Source: Chlorops oryzae (lineage: Eukaryota > Arthropoda > Insecta > Diptera > Chloropidae). Taken from it: a stretch of DNA of 64,000 nucleotides. Each line of letters begins with the position of its first letter. Position 1 is the first letter of the stretch. Made by a program: the position numbers and the translations under genes. The notes below the pieces were generated by a model. It did no database searches. It was not told where the DNA came from and saw only the letters and a list, made by a program, of their open reading frames with translations. The stretch covers positions 76,285,633 to 76,349,632 of the forward strand of contig CM035808.1 in assembly GCA_020466095.1 (NCBI GenBank), read 5' to 3'. Shown here one piece after another: positions 11,178-21,186 of this stretch.

Positions 11178-13230
11178 TTATTTATTGTCGCAACGCAAGC
11201 AAATTGCTACGTAATGTCCAATAGCTTTGTTGTCACTTGTATCCCGTTGACTTGGAGGATAAAAATGGACGAGTCCAATTAGTCTCATGGTGCTCTTATC
11301 TGTGGAATGCTCAAATTCCGCGGGTACTGTTTTTAATTTTCTTCTCACATAAGCACCCGTTATCAAATAGGGCTCAAATGCCAGGACATCTCCTAAAATA
11401 TACGATAATAATTTGAAACGTTATTCTTCTATTTTAAAACCTAAGAACAAGCAGGAAAATAAGAAGATTAAAAAAAAGGTAGAAATAGAGGAACAATTTA
11501 TATGTGTGACAGCTCTCACCAATGATATTTTCTTTGATTATTTCACTCCCTGTGCATGTTTGGTTCTTGCACCTTCTGCTGATCTCACGAAGAACCCACT
11601 TAACGAAAACATTCCTGAATTTCTCTGTTCCTTCATCTAAAGCTGCAGCATTGAGATTTTTTATTGGAAAATACGATAAACGCTTGGAGCACCCGTTATC
11701 ACATTGAGCTCTCTCTATCCAGCTGTACATGGACATAAAAATTTGGCATGCAAATGCTCCAATCTCAAGCTGTCAATCAATTATTTCGATACCTGCCTCT
11801 CGATACTGGGAAAATCGGAAGGAGAATTTCTTTTCTCTTGCGATAACTAAAAGACCCTAGAGGACGTTTCAATGCATCAATTATAAAACTATACATGGGT
11901 ATATGAGGCGCTTTCTCCATATGTAAACAGAACTAACATTTGTTTAGATCTAAAGAAAATACAAGTCTTCAAGCAAAAAGAACTTCAATTTTACAAGTAC
12001 AAAAATCATGGCTTACATGAGAACGCAAAAGATCATAGTCAAATGCACCAGCGAGCAAAATCTAAAAAATGCTATCGAAAGGGCAAGTATTCCGTAGAGT
12101 TACACGACAACCGTTTATCCTCACTGTTTGTAGGTCGGTGGACTCTCCAGCTTTTAGAGTCGGTAGCCCCTGAGCTTTTTTGTAAACTAGCATTTCCTTT
12201 AGTAGACGAGAGTTCTTCAGATACAGTGCCCGTGGTAATTTATTTTCCTTTTGTTTCCTCTGCTTTTTCCAATTTTCCACATGATTTTTGGCCAAAAGCT
12301 CTGTGACATTAGAAGTGCTAGAAGAATTGCAGAAAAAAAATTAACGAGGTCTATTATAACCTTCTTCTTTCCCTTCGATTGGAAACGAGCATTCTTCAAA
12401 AGGGTGCACAGCTTTTCCACGCACTTTGCACCAATGCGCACCACCTGGCTTGTCCCCACGACTACAAGCCACACAGCGGCAAGACAATCCATGGGCTGTT
12501 TCACGGGGTGGCGAAAAAGGACCATCAAGAAATGGTGAACTGTTAGCCTGTGGCCCAGAGGTAAGTTCTAGATTAGCATCATTACTCGAAGTTATGAATC
12601 CGTTGTCACGAATTGAAGAATTTTGTCAGTAGGTGTTCTCCTCTTTAAGCTTTTCCTTCAGTGGGTTGCTTGTCAGATCCTGATGTCTTTTTTTATGATG
12701 CATTCTGTCGTTGTCCTCTGCTTGACGACAAATCCTCCGTTCCATCATGATCTCGATCACCTGTCTCCTTAATAAGATTGTCATTGCGCTGTCGTTTGTT
12801 GGGATGAATCCTATCAATTACTTTAGGAACTCTTATCTTCCTTTCATCGCGTGCATTTAAAGTAGGAAAGATTATTGTTTCTTTATCAATTTTGGCTTTA
12901 TTGATAAAATTATTATCAGAATCTGTTGTACCCGAAAATTCCAGGGCACGAGTTTTCTCCTCGACAGTTTGGTTGACTTAACATACTTCATTCTTCCCTG
13001 GAGGAATTGAATATGATGTTCAATCGCACAGTCCACTCTAATTTTTTTTGGTTTATCGTAGACATTGTGTTTTGTTTTTTTAAATTCACACTCTACTGAT
13101 GCATTCGATGCAGGAATGCGTCCATACCCAAATTTATTGTAAATGACGGCAGACCAAAGAGGAATTGTCTTTATATCTTTGACTAAACGACTAATGAAAG
13201 GCGGATAGTAGTACGCCTTCGAAACAGATA
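11178..13230 (-). pseudogene. DNA-transposon ORF with USP-like peptidase, decayed
   Basis: Read on the minus strand this is one decayed protein in several frames. At 13230-12990 there is a transposase-type C-terminal block (IPLWSAVIYNKFGYG, then ASNASVECEFKKTKH). At about 12500-12400 there is a Cys/His cluster (CRCVACSRG, AHWCKVRGKAVHPFEECS). At about 12120-12060 there is a cysteine box, LRNTCPFDSIF. At 11736-11520 there is a CxxC zinc region. At 11366-11178 there is a histidine box, GHYVAICLR. A GT-AG intron (about 11402-11522) restores the frame into LAFEPYLITGAYVRR. Cys and His boxes in this order are those of ubiquitin-specific protease folds. I recall similar transposon proteins in arthropods but cannot name the superfamily. 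Several stops and frameshifts make it inactive. Confidence 0.6.
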
Positions 13231-13488
13231 CTTTAATTTACAAAATAATTCGCGAACGTTATATATATTTTTTTTAAATTCGTTTTTGCAAAACAATTCA
13301 AAACAATTTTATTAGTATTTTTTTCTTATTTTCCATCGCACCTGAAACGGTAGTTTTTGTGAATAAGAGCTTTTCTACTTCGGTTGATGATAACCCCCTT
13401 TTTAAAACCTGCAAGGTTCCGCGATAGCTTTGCATCCGTTTGACACACTTTCTACCGTACAGATGTAGTTTTATTACTACAAGAATTA

Positions 13489-13575
13489 AAACTTTTTCAA
13501 AGAAAGATCGATAGATTAAGTTAAAACGTAACCTTTTTCAAAGAAAGATTGACAGATTACGTTAAAACGTCACCT
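13489..13575. repeat. Two-copy tandem repeat, about 45 bp
   Basis: The block CTTTTTCAAAGAAAGAT followed by a GATTA(A/C)GTTAAAACGT stretch occurs twice in a row with few mismatches. Confidence 0.7.
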
Positions 13576-13814
13576 GTTGAAATTGTCTTTTTCCAAGTGG
13601 CCTCCACCGTCTTTGCCGTTCGAATTACGAATTGAGTTCAACTATAACGGTAAGTGATAACCAAGCGTTTAAAATCAGAAAGGTTCCGTTTTCAACCGAA
13701 CTCGTATTTTCGCACGTCGTCCTGCAAAAACCTTAAAGGGTCGCTCTCTTTAAAAGTCTTGAGCCTTGGTTCCCTATCCAATTTCTTCCGCACACAGAGC
13801 GAAGAACAAAAACA

Positions 13815-13945
13815 AATATATATATATTACTCGCGCAATTTTGATCGAACGTTCTAAGAACGAAAAAAACTTTTGAAATATATATATCACTCGCGAAAGT
13901 TTCAACGTACGTTCTAAGAATGAAGAAATCTTATGAACTAGCCAG
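13815..13945. repeat. Two-copy tandem repeat, about 62 bp
   Basis: Two adjacent units each run from an ATATATAT tract through CACTCGCG/TACTCGCG and a GTTCTAAGAA block to an A-rich end. This may belong to the same retroelement leader as the LTR remnant at 14650. Confidence 0.6.
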
Positions 13946-14244
13946 CTGCACGATTTACGCATATAGAAACGAAAAAAAATAAATGTATTAAATAATTTAG
14001 CCTCTTTTTACATGCGTATTGACACAAAAGAAATAATTAAATAATTTACAACATTTTTGTTTTTCAGGGATATCCTTGTTTTGGAAGGATTTATATTTTC
14101 AATGTTATCTTTTGTTTTAGTTATTCCTAGAGATTTTATTGAATTATGTCTCGCTTTTGCTGAGCCGCAGGACTTGCAAATCTGTTCGGCGCAAGCGCCC
14201 AATTTCTCTATATTTATACGGCGGAGATACGCTGATTAAAGGCT

Positions 14245-14419
14245 CAGTTACTCTTGATTGAACGTAACTTAACTTTACTTATTCAATCAGCTGACTTGAT
14301 ATGTTTAGTACATTTTGTATGGGAGCAGTTACTGATTACTTAATTTGACTTAAGATAAGAATCTGTGGAAAACAGATTTCAATAAGTTAAGTTAAGTTAC
14401 GTTCAATCAAGAGTAACTG
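14245..14419. mobile_element. MITE with 39 bp terminal inverted repeats
   Basis: The ends are CAGTTACTCTTGATTGAACG on both strands, continuing for about 39 bp with one mismatch, and the total length is 175 bp. No clear target duplication and no coding sequence. Superfamily not assigned. Confidence 0.8.
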
Positions 14420-14429
14420 TGTCTTAATT

Positions 14430-15085
14430 CAGCGCATAGCGCTTAAGTTTTTATTATTATTTTTTTTTTCACTGCAATAATTTTGGTTTCTTGCTTTTTT
14501 TTGGTTTCTTTGGCAGTTATTTATTAATGCTGCTTTCTTCTCCTTTTTTTTTAGTTGAAGCCTTTTTTCACTTTTCTATTTTTCTTAACTATCTTTGCTT
14601 CTTTTTTTTTGTTGTCTAATTTCACTTTTCGCGAAACTTTTTGCTCGGGCGCCATATGTTAGGATATATATGTTGAAATAAAAACACATCCACTTCCTTT
14701 AGTTATTTTGTAGATCTTTATTGTTAACCAACTTTGTAGTTGTTCGATTGTTATATCTCGTTCCCGTGTTATCTTACAACTCAAAACTTCTTAAATCCAA
14801 AATATATTTCAACCTAAAAATATGCTTAAAATTACTTAAACTAGGTTCGCTGACGCGAACTCTGGTGTAGTCGCACTCCCCCGCTGCTGTCTTCTCGCTT
14901 CAGTTTCTGCTGACGTCTTCGTCTTGCGCAGCCTATTCGCACTCACTTAGGACTTGCGTTCCAGTTCTCCATTATTTTGCTCGGATGCATAATTTGCCTT
15001 GCACTCAACTGCTCTAATTTAGACTTTTTAGAGCCCTGGTGCTTGGTGTTGCTTTCTTGCTTTCGATCAGCACAGTGGGCTCACG
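14430..15085 (-). mobile_element. LTR-retrotransposon remnant: LTR plus PBS and leader
   Basis: On the minus strand a candidate LTR ends TATATCCTAACA at 14657 and is followed by TGGCGCCCGAGC at about 14643-14654, a good tRNA-type primer binding site, then an A-rich leader. The LTR would extend up to about 15085, where the foldback element begins. No partner LTR or coding region was found, so the element is partial. Confidence 0.45.
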
Positions 15086-15091
15086 ATATGT

Positions 15092-16171
15092 GGGGCAAAA
15101 CACGTCAAGTGTGCCACCGGAAAAATTTTTTCTTCCCGATTTGGATGAAACTTGGTACAGTTGTTAAGATGTAAGAGTACGTTAAATGTTCAAAAAAAGA
15201 GTAAAATTTAATCACAGGTTTCCGAGATACAGGGTGTCAAAGTTTAGATTTTTGCTTCGAAGAACATATTTCATTGAATTACAATGGGGCTAAAATCGCC
15301 TCGCTTCAAAAATTTTTCGAAATGTTTCTTTAAACAAATTTTCTGAACTTTTCGAAAACAATACTTAAAAAATTTTTCGATAACGGTAAATGAGGAAAAT
15401 TTGGCATTTTAGTTTTATTTCTTGATTTTCTAGGAGAGACGTCATTTTTTTTTAATTTTTTTTAATTTTGAAATAAAGCTTAGTTCTTCCCCTTTAAATT
15501 GATGCATAAATCAGAATGGGCGGACCATGATTAGTGCTCCAAATACACCTTTGAAAATGCTTACCTAGCATATTTCCCTCAATATCCACTCAGCGAGCGC
15601 ATTTTCAAGCGCAATCGTTGCGTGGTGTTTTGATATGTGCACATACGAGTATAGGCATTGTTCGCTCGCTCAGTGGTTATTGAGGGAAATATGCTAGGTA
15701 AGCATCTTCAAAGTTGTATTTGGAGCACTAATCAAGATCCGCCCATTCTGATTTATGCATCAATTGAAAGGGGAAGAACTAAGCTTTATTTCAAAATTCA
15801 AAAATATAAAAAAAAAATATTACGTCTCTCCTAGAAAATCAAGAAATAAACCTTAAATGCCAAATTTTCCTCATTTACCGTTATCGAAAAATTTTTTAAG
15901 TATTGTTTTCGAAAAGTTCAGAAAATTTTTTTTAAGAAACATTCGAAAAATTTTTGAAGCGAGGCGATTTTAGCCCCATTGTAATTCAATGAAATATGTT
16001 CTTCGAAGCAAAAATCTAAACTTTGACACCCTGTATCTCGGCAACCTGTGATTAAAATTTACTCTTTTTTTTGCACATTTAACGTACTCTTACATCTTAA
16101 CAACTGTACCAAGTTTCATTCAAATCGGGGAGAAAAAATTTTGCCGGTGGTACACTTGACGTGTTTTGCCC
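15092..16171. mobile_element. Foldback element with about 500 bp inverted repeats
   Basis: The two arms pair around position 15631. For example, TTACCTAGCATATTTCCCTC at 15561 faces its reverse complement ending at 15701, and GGGCAAAACACGTCAAGTGT near 15093 faces the sequence ending near 16171. Arms differ by scattered substitutions and small indels. A spacer of about 100 bp is GC-richer. No ORF. Confidence 0.85.
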
Positions 16172-16879
16172 TTGTGCGACATGATCCCAACAACTTTAAC
16201 CCTGCTGGTAGCTTAAAAAAGTTACACTAAATGCTTAAGGGAACATTTTTCCCGTGGTGTATTTTTCATACAAAATATATGGTCAACATTAGAATTTGAA
16301 CTCTTTACAAGATTGTTATGGCTGAAAGTAAATATATTTCATCAATCTCCAGATATTGGCCACAAAAAAATTACATTTTGGACCAAATGGTCCTAAGGCA
16401 CTAGCAGGGCTAATCAAAATTTTTTTTGGAGACGTTTTGACGTCACGTAGTGTAGAATCGGAAAAAATAGAGATGCAAGACTATCGATACTGTGAATATC
16501 GCTTGTTTCGATGGTTTTTGAAATGGTCTGAAAAATTTTTTCCCTCTTCTATAAATGGAAATTATTTCATATCGCCAAGTATTCGCGTTTCTTTTAATTA
16601 AAGATGAGTAATATTGCCTTCCTGGTGGTTACTCATCACGCATGGGGACGTAGAACCATCGATGGTTAAGAAAAATAAAAATTGTTGATGATATCGGTCG
16701 TACCATCGATAGTTTTTCAGCAACAAACAAGAAAAAATTTTCAAAATGTATTCATGCGTCTGTCATTTCTTATGGAAATAAGAATTTCAGTCGATTTTCA
16801 TTGATTCTATTGAGATTCAGTGCAGGAATTATAAAAAAAAGTGAACATAAGCAAATGCCGATGTACGACTTTATGTGAG
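16172..16879. other. No recognised feature
   Basis: AT-rich sequence. One 81-codon open stretch (16356-16601, plus) has no recognisable motif and is probably chance. Confidence 0.35.
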
Positions 16880-16929
16880 CTTATTGGTCAGAAAGTTAGA
16901 TGCAAATAAAAAACAATTATTCCATCATT

Positions 16930-16970
16930 TGCCCAACGTTTCGTTCCTTTTTGGGAACATCTTCAACAGC
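16930..16970 (-). ncRNA. Hammerhead-ribozyme-like motif
   Basis: Minus strand: a TTGAAGA core segment, a GTTCC...GGAAC hairpin with a CAAAAA loop, then CGAAACGTTGGGC. This matches the CUGANGA / stem II / GAAA layout of the minimal hammerheads known from Penelope terminal repeats. The first core C appears as U, which should disable or weaken cleavage. Confidence 0.5.
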
Positions 16971-17203
16971 TTTTTATCTGGTGGACTATAAGGAAAATTT
17001 TTTCATGTTTAGTATTGTTCGTACATTTGTAGAAAATTTTTTATGTAGGCTTACATTTAAATTTGTTTTATTTTATAACTTTAGTCAAATTAATGTTCGT
17101 CGAGAATTCAAGTAAAACTGAAAAAATAATGATTGTCAAGAAATTAAATAAAAATAAAACTGGACTACACGGAAAAAAGACACTTATGTTATATCACAGT
17201 ATG

Positions 17204-18095
17204 TTACGCCTGCAATATCACAGAATAAACTAGACTTATTTTGTCTTTGTTCTCTTTAGGATTCATACTCGTTTCTATTTTTTGTTGTATTCTTAAGCTC
17301 TCAAGTGTAAGTCGGTTATTTTGGTTTCTCTCTTTGTCTAGAATTCTTACATGATCAAACTTCGCCGTGTGCTTATGCGTCATTATGTGCTGGCTAAGTG
17401 CTGTTGTTGTTTTTCCTTTTTCTAAGTCCGATTTGTGCCCGGCTATTCTTGTTTTTAGCGCGCGCTTCGTCGCGCCTATGTAGCTGTTGTTGCAATTTGC
17501 GCATGGTATTTCGTAAAAGACGTTGCTTTGGTCATAAAGTGGTATTATGTCTTTTGTTTTTGTGAACAATTTCTTTAAAACTTCTGTTGGGCGATGTGCA
17601 AATTTTATGTTCTCTTGTTTGATTAGGGATTTACGATAATGGTTTTCTGTCAATTTCGCCGTGTATTGAACTCCAAAATATATTGTTTTCTGTGGTTCAT
17701 TTTGATCGATGTCTTCTTTTTCTTGACTTTTGTTGTAGTTGTTAGTATGGGATGTGTTTGTTGTAATTTCATTTTTATGGATGAGGTCGTTGACAATGTG
17801 ATGTGGGTAGCAATTTTTGTGGAGAATGCTGTGTATTTTGTTTTTTTTTTTCTTCCTTAAATTCTTCGTCTGATATTTTGAAAACTTTGTATATTAGATT
17901 GTTGATTGCGTTTATTTTTTGTGTTTTAATGTGCGCCGAGTTTAAATTGATAATTCTTTCGGAAGAAATTGACTTAGAATACCAGTTAAAACTTAGTTTT
18001 TCATCATGTCTATGGATCGTCATGTCTAGAAAGGGATTCTTTTTGTCTTTTTCTACTTCGCAGGTGAACTTTAATTTTGGGTGATATTCGTTCAA
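17204..18095 (-). pseudogene. Penelope RT C-terminus and GIY-YIG endonuclease
   Basis: The first open segment (17775-18095) begins with YHPKLKFTCEVE and contains NPFLDMTIHR and FNWYSKSISSERIINLNSAH, the thumb/C-terminal region of Penelope reverse transcriptases. A homopolymer at 17840-17851 coincides with a frameshift, after which the second segment (17204-17653) carries the GIY-YIG nuclease: FYEIPCANCNNSYIGATKR with a CCHH-type metal site, followed by LKTRIAGHKSDL. Penelope-like elements use target-primed reverse transcription with this nuclease. The truncation and frameshift make this copy inactive. Confidence 0.85.
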
Positions 18096-18261
18096 AACGT
18101 TGCCTTCGACGCGCCCAACAAATTTCGAACGAAATAAATGTCTAACGAAAAATAATGCTTTTTAAAGTCTCCAAAGTACTTTTTTGCATTTCGTTTTAAG
18201 TGGAATCAGGCAAACGCTTCGTTTTTTATACGTGTGTTGTTTATGGAAACGAAAATTTTGA

Positions 18262-18408
18262 TTAAAGTGGACACTTAGCTTAAATGAGAGCTTAAACAAG
18301 TCAGTTGAGCGTTATTTCGATGGAGAGGAGCTAGAACGACTAGGACGGCAAAGAAACATTGACGAAGCAAAATCTAAGAGACAGACTATTGCAAACATAT
18401 TATTCTAA
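18262..18408 (+). other. Short open segment, possible terminal exon
   Basis: Forty-eight codons ending in TAA. The peptide is hydrophilic and protein-like (contains RYFDGEELERLGRQRNIDEA), unlike neighbouring random frames. There is no ATG, but a TTAG acceptor-like site at 18272-18275 would fit an internal start. It could be a host 3' exon or a transposon remnant. I do not recognise the family. Confidence 0.2.
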
Positions 18409-18531
18409 TATAAACTTCTTTATTAAATATTATGTATATTAGGGTGGTCCTTATTTCAAAAAAGTTTTTTTTTATGCACGACACCCCGTCGTTTTAATAC
18501 TAAGTTCGATAAGTTCTTAGAGTGTTAGTAT

Positions 18532-18984
18532 TGTCATAAATAAAGGTGTCATGAATAAATGCAACTAAGGTCAAGCATGCATAAATGCAACTAAACTCAA
18601 AACACAATAAAAAGGGTAAAGAATGCAATGCCCATCAGCAAGCGTAGCGAATCACTGTTTTTTAGTTCTTATCATTTCTCTTTTCCCGCGTGTACGTCTG
18701 AAGTCAGCAATCTAACCCGCTGGTTGATGTTTTGCTCGATACATGTCAAGAACAACATATGTGCGCTTGGCACTTAAGATCAAATGACCGTTGCATTCTT
18801 CGAATGTGTAGAAACGTATGTTACATTCTATATAAATACTGGAAATAAATTGTAAGAAACGATAGTCAATGATATGGACTCCTCTAGTTGGCACCACCAG
18901 TGTTAACCAACATAGCTGGACAAATAAACCAAATAAAAATTAACAATAAACATAACTAAAGCCTTTTAATTTATATCTATTAAA
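18532..18984 (+). repeat. 5' LTR of 412/mdg1-like element
   Basis: Begins TGTCATAAATAAAGG and ends CTATTAAA just before the PBS. It contains a TATA box (CTATATAAATA at 18828-18838) followed by AATAAA signals near 18930-18950. Confidence 0.9.
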
Positions 18985-19000
18985 TGGCGATCCTTGCCAG
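18985..19000 (+). promoter_or_regulatory. Primer binding site
   Basis: TGGCGATCCTTGCC directly follows the LTR. It resembles the TGGCGACCG-type site of 412/mdg1 elements, with differences. Confidence 0.6.
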
Positions 19001-19099
19001 TTCGTGCAAATGATAAATTTTCGCGAATGTTAAGTTAAAAGGACACGGAAATTTATAAATAAATAAATAAAAAGGACGTTTGGTGTAAACCATTGCAAA

Positions 19100-19219
19100 A
19101 TGGATCCCGTCGAAAAAGAGATCCTAAAACATTTTGGAACTGCATTAAAAAGTGAAATTATAGTGAAAACAGGACCTATATACACAAAGCAACAAATAAT
19201 AAAAATACTTAAAAGCTAA
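19100..19219 (+). CDS. Leader ORF 1, 39 aa
   Basis: ATG at 19100 (context CAAAATGG) to TAA at 19217. The peptide starts MDPVEKEILKHFG, is rich in Lys and Ile, and is too short to assign. It lies between the PBS and gag. Short leader ORFs are reported for 412/mdg1-type elements (recalled), so it may affect gag translation. Confidence 0.4.
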   Translation: MDPVEKEILKHFGTALKSEIIVKTGPIYTKQQIIKILKS

Positions 19220-19471
19220 AGACTAGAAAAGTATACAAAAAAAAAAAAAAAAAATAAAACAAAAACAAAAAAAAAATATATATATATACAAAAAGAACAA
19301 TTTTAAACAAAAGGCTATGCTTGTTGGAAGAAGACACATCAACCGGTGACTGCACAACGTTGGATCAACAGCTTAAACAACAACAGAAACATCAGCAGCG
19401 GCACAGCAACAAAAAAAAAAAAGAAACCAAAGCTAAGTTACATCTAAAACTATTATATTATATTTTTTTTC

Positions 19472-19699
19472 ATGAATCAAGCAGTATACTATTTAACAAT
19501 GTTTGAAAAAAATACAAAAAATGAAAATTCGGGAGCTGTAGTAAACGAAATACTAGCTGGTACACCCGCAGAAATCCCTCTATCAATAGCCATATGTATT
19601 TATATAATAACCTCTTTAGCAATAGTTAACACCCTATACAAAGAATATAAGTTACTGCACAAAAATTTAAAGAAAAAGTATGTAGCACCAAAAATTTAA
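19472..19699 (+). CDS. Leader ORF 2, small membrane protein
   Basis: Seventy-five codons, with an alternative ATG at 19499 that gives 66. It has one predicted membrane segment (PLSIAICIYIITSLAIVNTL) followed by a basic tail, and no recognised domain. It lies upstream of gag in the leader, with poor homopolymer-rich DNA before it. Confidence 0.45.
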   Translation: MNQAVYYLTMFEKNTKNENSGAVVNEILAGTPAEIPLSIAICIYIITSLAIVNTLYKEYKLLHKNLKKKYVAPKI

Positions 19700-19751
19700 A
19701 TAAATAAAATATTGTTGGCATGTAAAGGTGACTGAGTATTAAATCTGTCTT

Positions 19752-20072
19752 ATGAGTGATAGTTGGGAAAATCTTCAAGCACAACTTACTTTAATAAAAG
19801 CAGAATTCGATAGGTCATTCAAATGTATAAATAAACCACAGTTACCTTCCGACGCAACTCAGGCAAAACATTTAAATATTTTAGTTCAACAACACAATTT
19901 ATATGCTGCCACCCTAAAAATATTTTTGCCTTTACTATCAGAAACTCACCAATTTGAAGTGCAAAACGTATTTAAAGGGATAAAAAAAAAATTTAAACAT
20001 ATCTTGCGTAGAGTGGAAATTAGAGACCAGGTCCCGGACGACTTCACAAGTGCCTTTAATTTAAAAATATAA
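19752..20072 (+). CDS. Leader ORF 3, 106 aa
   Basis: Starts MSDSWENLQAQL, is mostly helical and charged in character, and ends before gag in a different frame. It may be an N-terminal Gag-like product of the lineage. I do not recognise a domain. The TAA TAA TAA run after it blocks read-through into gag. Confidence 0.45.
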   Translation: MSDSWENLQAQLTLIKAEFDRSFKCINKPQLPSDATQAKHLNILVQQHNLYAATLKIFLPLLSETHQFEVQNVFKGIKKKFKHILRRVEIRDQVPDDFTSAFNLKI

Positions 20073-20206
20073 TAATAAAATACGAACACAGTAAAACACC
20101 AACTCCAAACTCTGACGACAAAACACCGACACCTTTTGATGAAAATCACCAGCTTCTCCAATTCACATTTCATTTAGACCCCCAAAGACAGCCGAAAGCA
20201 ACCACA

Positions 20207-21175
20207 ATGGATATGACCATCATAGAATTTATCAATACAGCTTCAAAGCTACTACCCTCATATGATAGTTCGGCAGAAATCTTGCAATCCTTTCTAAACG
20301 CATTAGATTTGGTGGATCAGATCAAAGGGACTCATGAGCCGGTCGCTGTCTCATTAATAAAAACCAAAATACAGGGATCTGCTTTGTCTAACATAACAAA
20401 TGAGACGACAATCGCGAGAATAAAAGAAGTCCTAAAAAGCAAAGTAAAAAGGGAATCCGTTGAATCAATATCTGCCAAATTAATGGCGCTTAAACAACAT
20501 AACAAAAATGCGGTTGATTACTCAAAAGAAATTGAGACATTATCGGAAAGATTGAAAGCTGCTTATTTGGCTGACGACATTTCAGTAGAGACGGCCGAAA
20601 AATATGCTGCAAAAGAGGCAGTAAAAGCATAACGTAATAACGCAAGCTCATCTGAAACACGCTTGCTAATGAAAGCAGCCCAATTTGCTAATGTTTCAGA
20701 GGCAATAACAAAATTTGTAGAATTAAGTTCCGAACAGGAAACTTTTTCTATAAATTATATAAGAAATAACGGTCAAAATAGCAACAGAAGCAGAGGAAGG
20801 GGCCACCGGAATTACAATAACGGCAACAACAGTCGTTCTTACTCGAACAATTATAATAACGGCAACAACAGTCATTCTTACTCGAACAATTATAATAACG
20901 GCAACAACAGTCGTTCTTACTCGAACAATTATAATAACGGCAACAACGGTCGTTCTTACTCAAACCATTATAATAACGGCAACAATGGCCGCTCGTACGC
21001 AAACAATGGTTTCTACAATCGGGGTAACGGAAATCAAAATCAAAACTTAAACAGGAATTATGATTATAATCACGGCAATAGCAATAATAACGGTAACATC
21101 AGGGCTATACAAAGCACCTCGGAAAACCAAGAGGGCCCTCAGCAAGCCCAGCTGGGGAGCCCAAGTCAGAAATAA
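20207..21175 (+). pseudogene. gag: gag of 412/mdg1-like element, one nonsense codon
   Basis: Starts MDMTIIEFINTASK at 20207. The frame stops at TAA 20630-20632 and continues in the same frame from 20633 to 21175, so a single nonsense change splits it. The N-terminal half is a helical capsid-like region (KTKIQGSALSNITN and following). The C-terminal half is a basic Asn/Gly/Arg/Tyr domain with five tandem 14-residue units (NNYNNGNNSRSYSN and variants, 20815-21010) that replaces any CCHC zinc knuckle. Such a region presumably binds RNA. Confidence 0.85.
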
Positions 21176-21186
21176 AAACGTTCAAT

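Larger units (their letters stand above)
16880..18105 (-). mobile_element. 5'-truncated Penelope-like element
   Basis: On the minus strand: the C-terminal part of the reverse transcriptase and linker, a GIY-YIG endonuclease, then a non-coding 3' region that holds a hammerhead-like motif. The upstream end breaks at about 18105, before the catalytic RT core, as expected for a truncated Penelope copy. Confidence 0.8.

Noticed and set aside
12043..12632. Plus-strand ORFs of 68-95 codons
   Set aside because: Shadows of the decayed minus-strand transposon protein with the peptidase motifs.
20748..21002. Minus-strand Cys/Tyr/Asn-rich repetitive ORF
   Set aside because: Antisense shadow of the tandem repeat in the gag gene on the plus strand.
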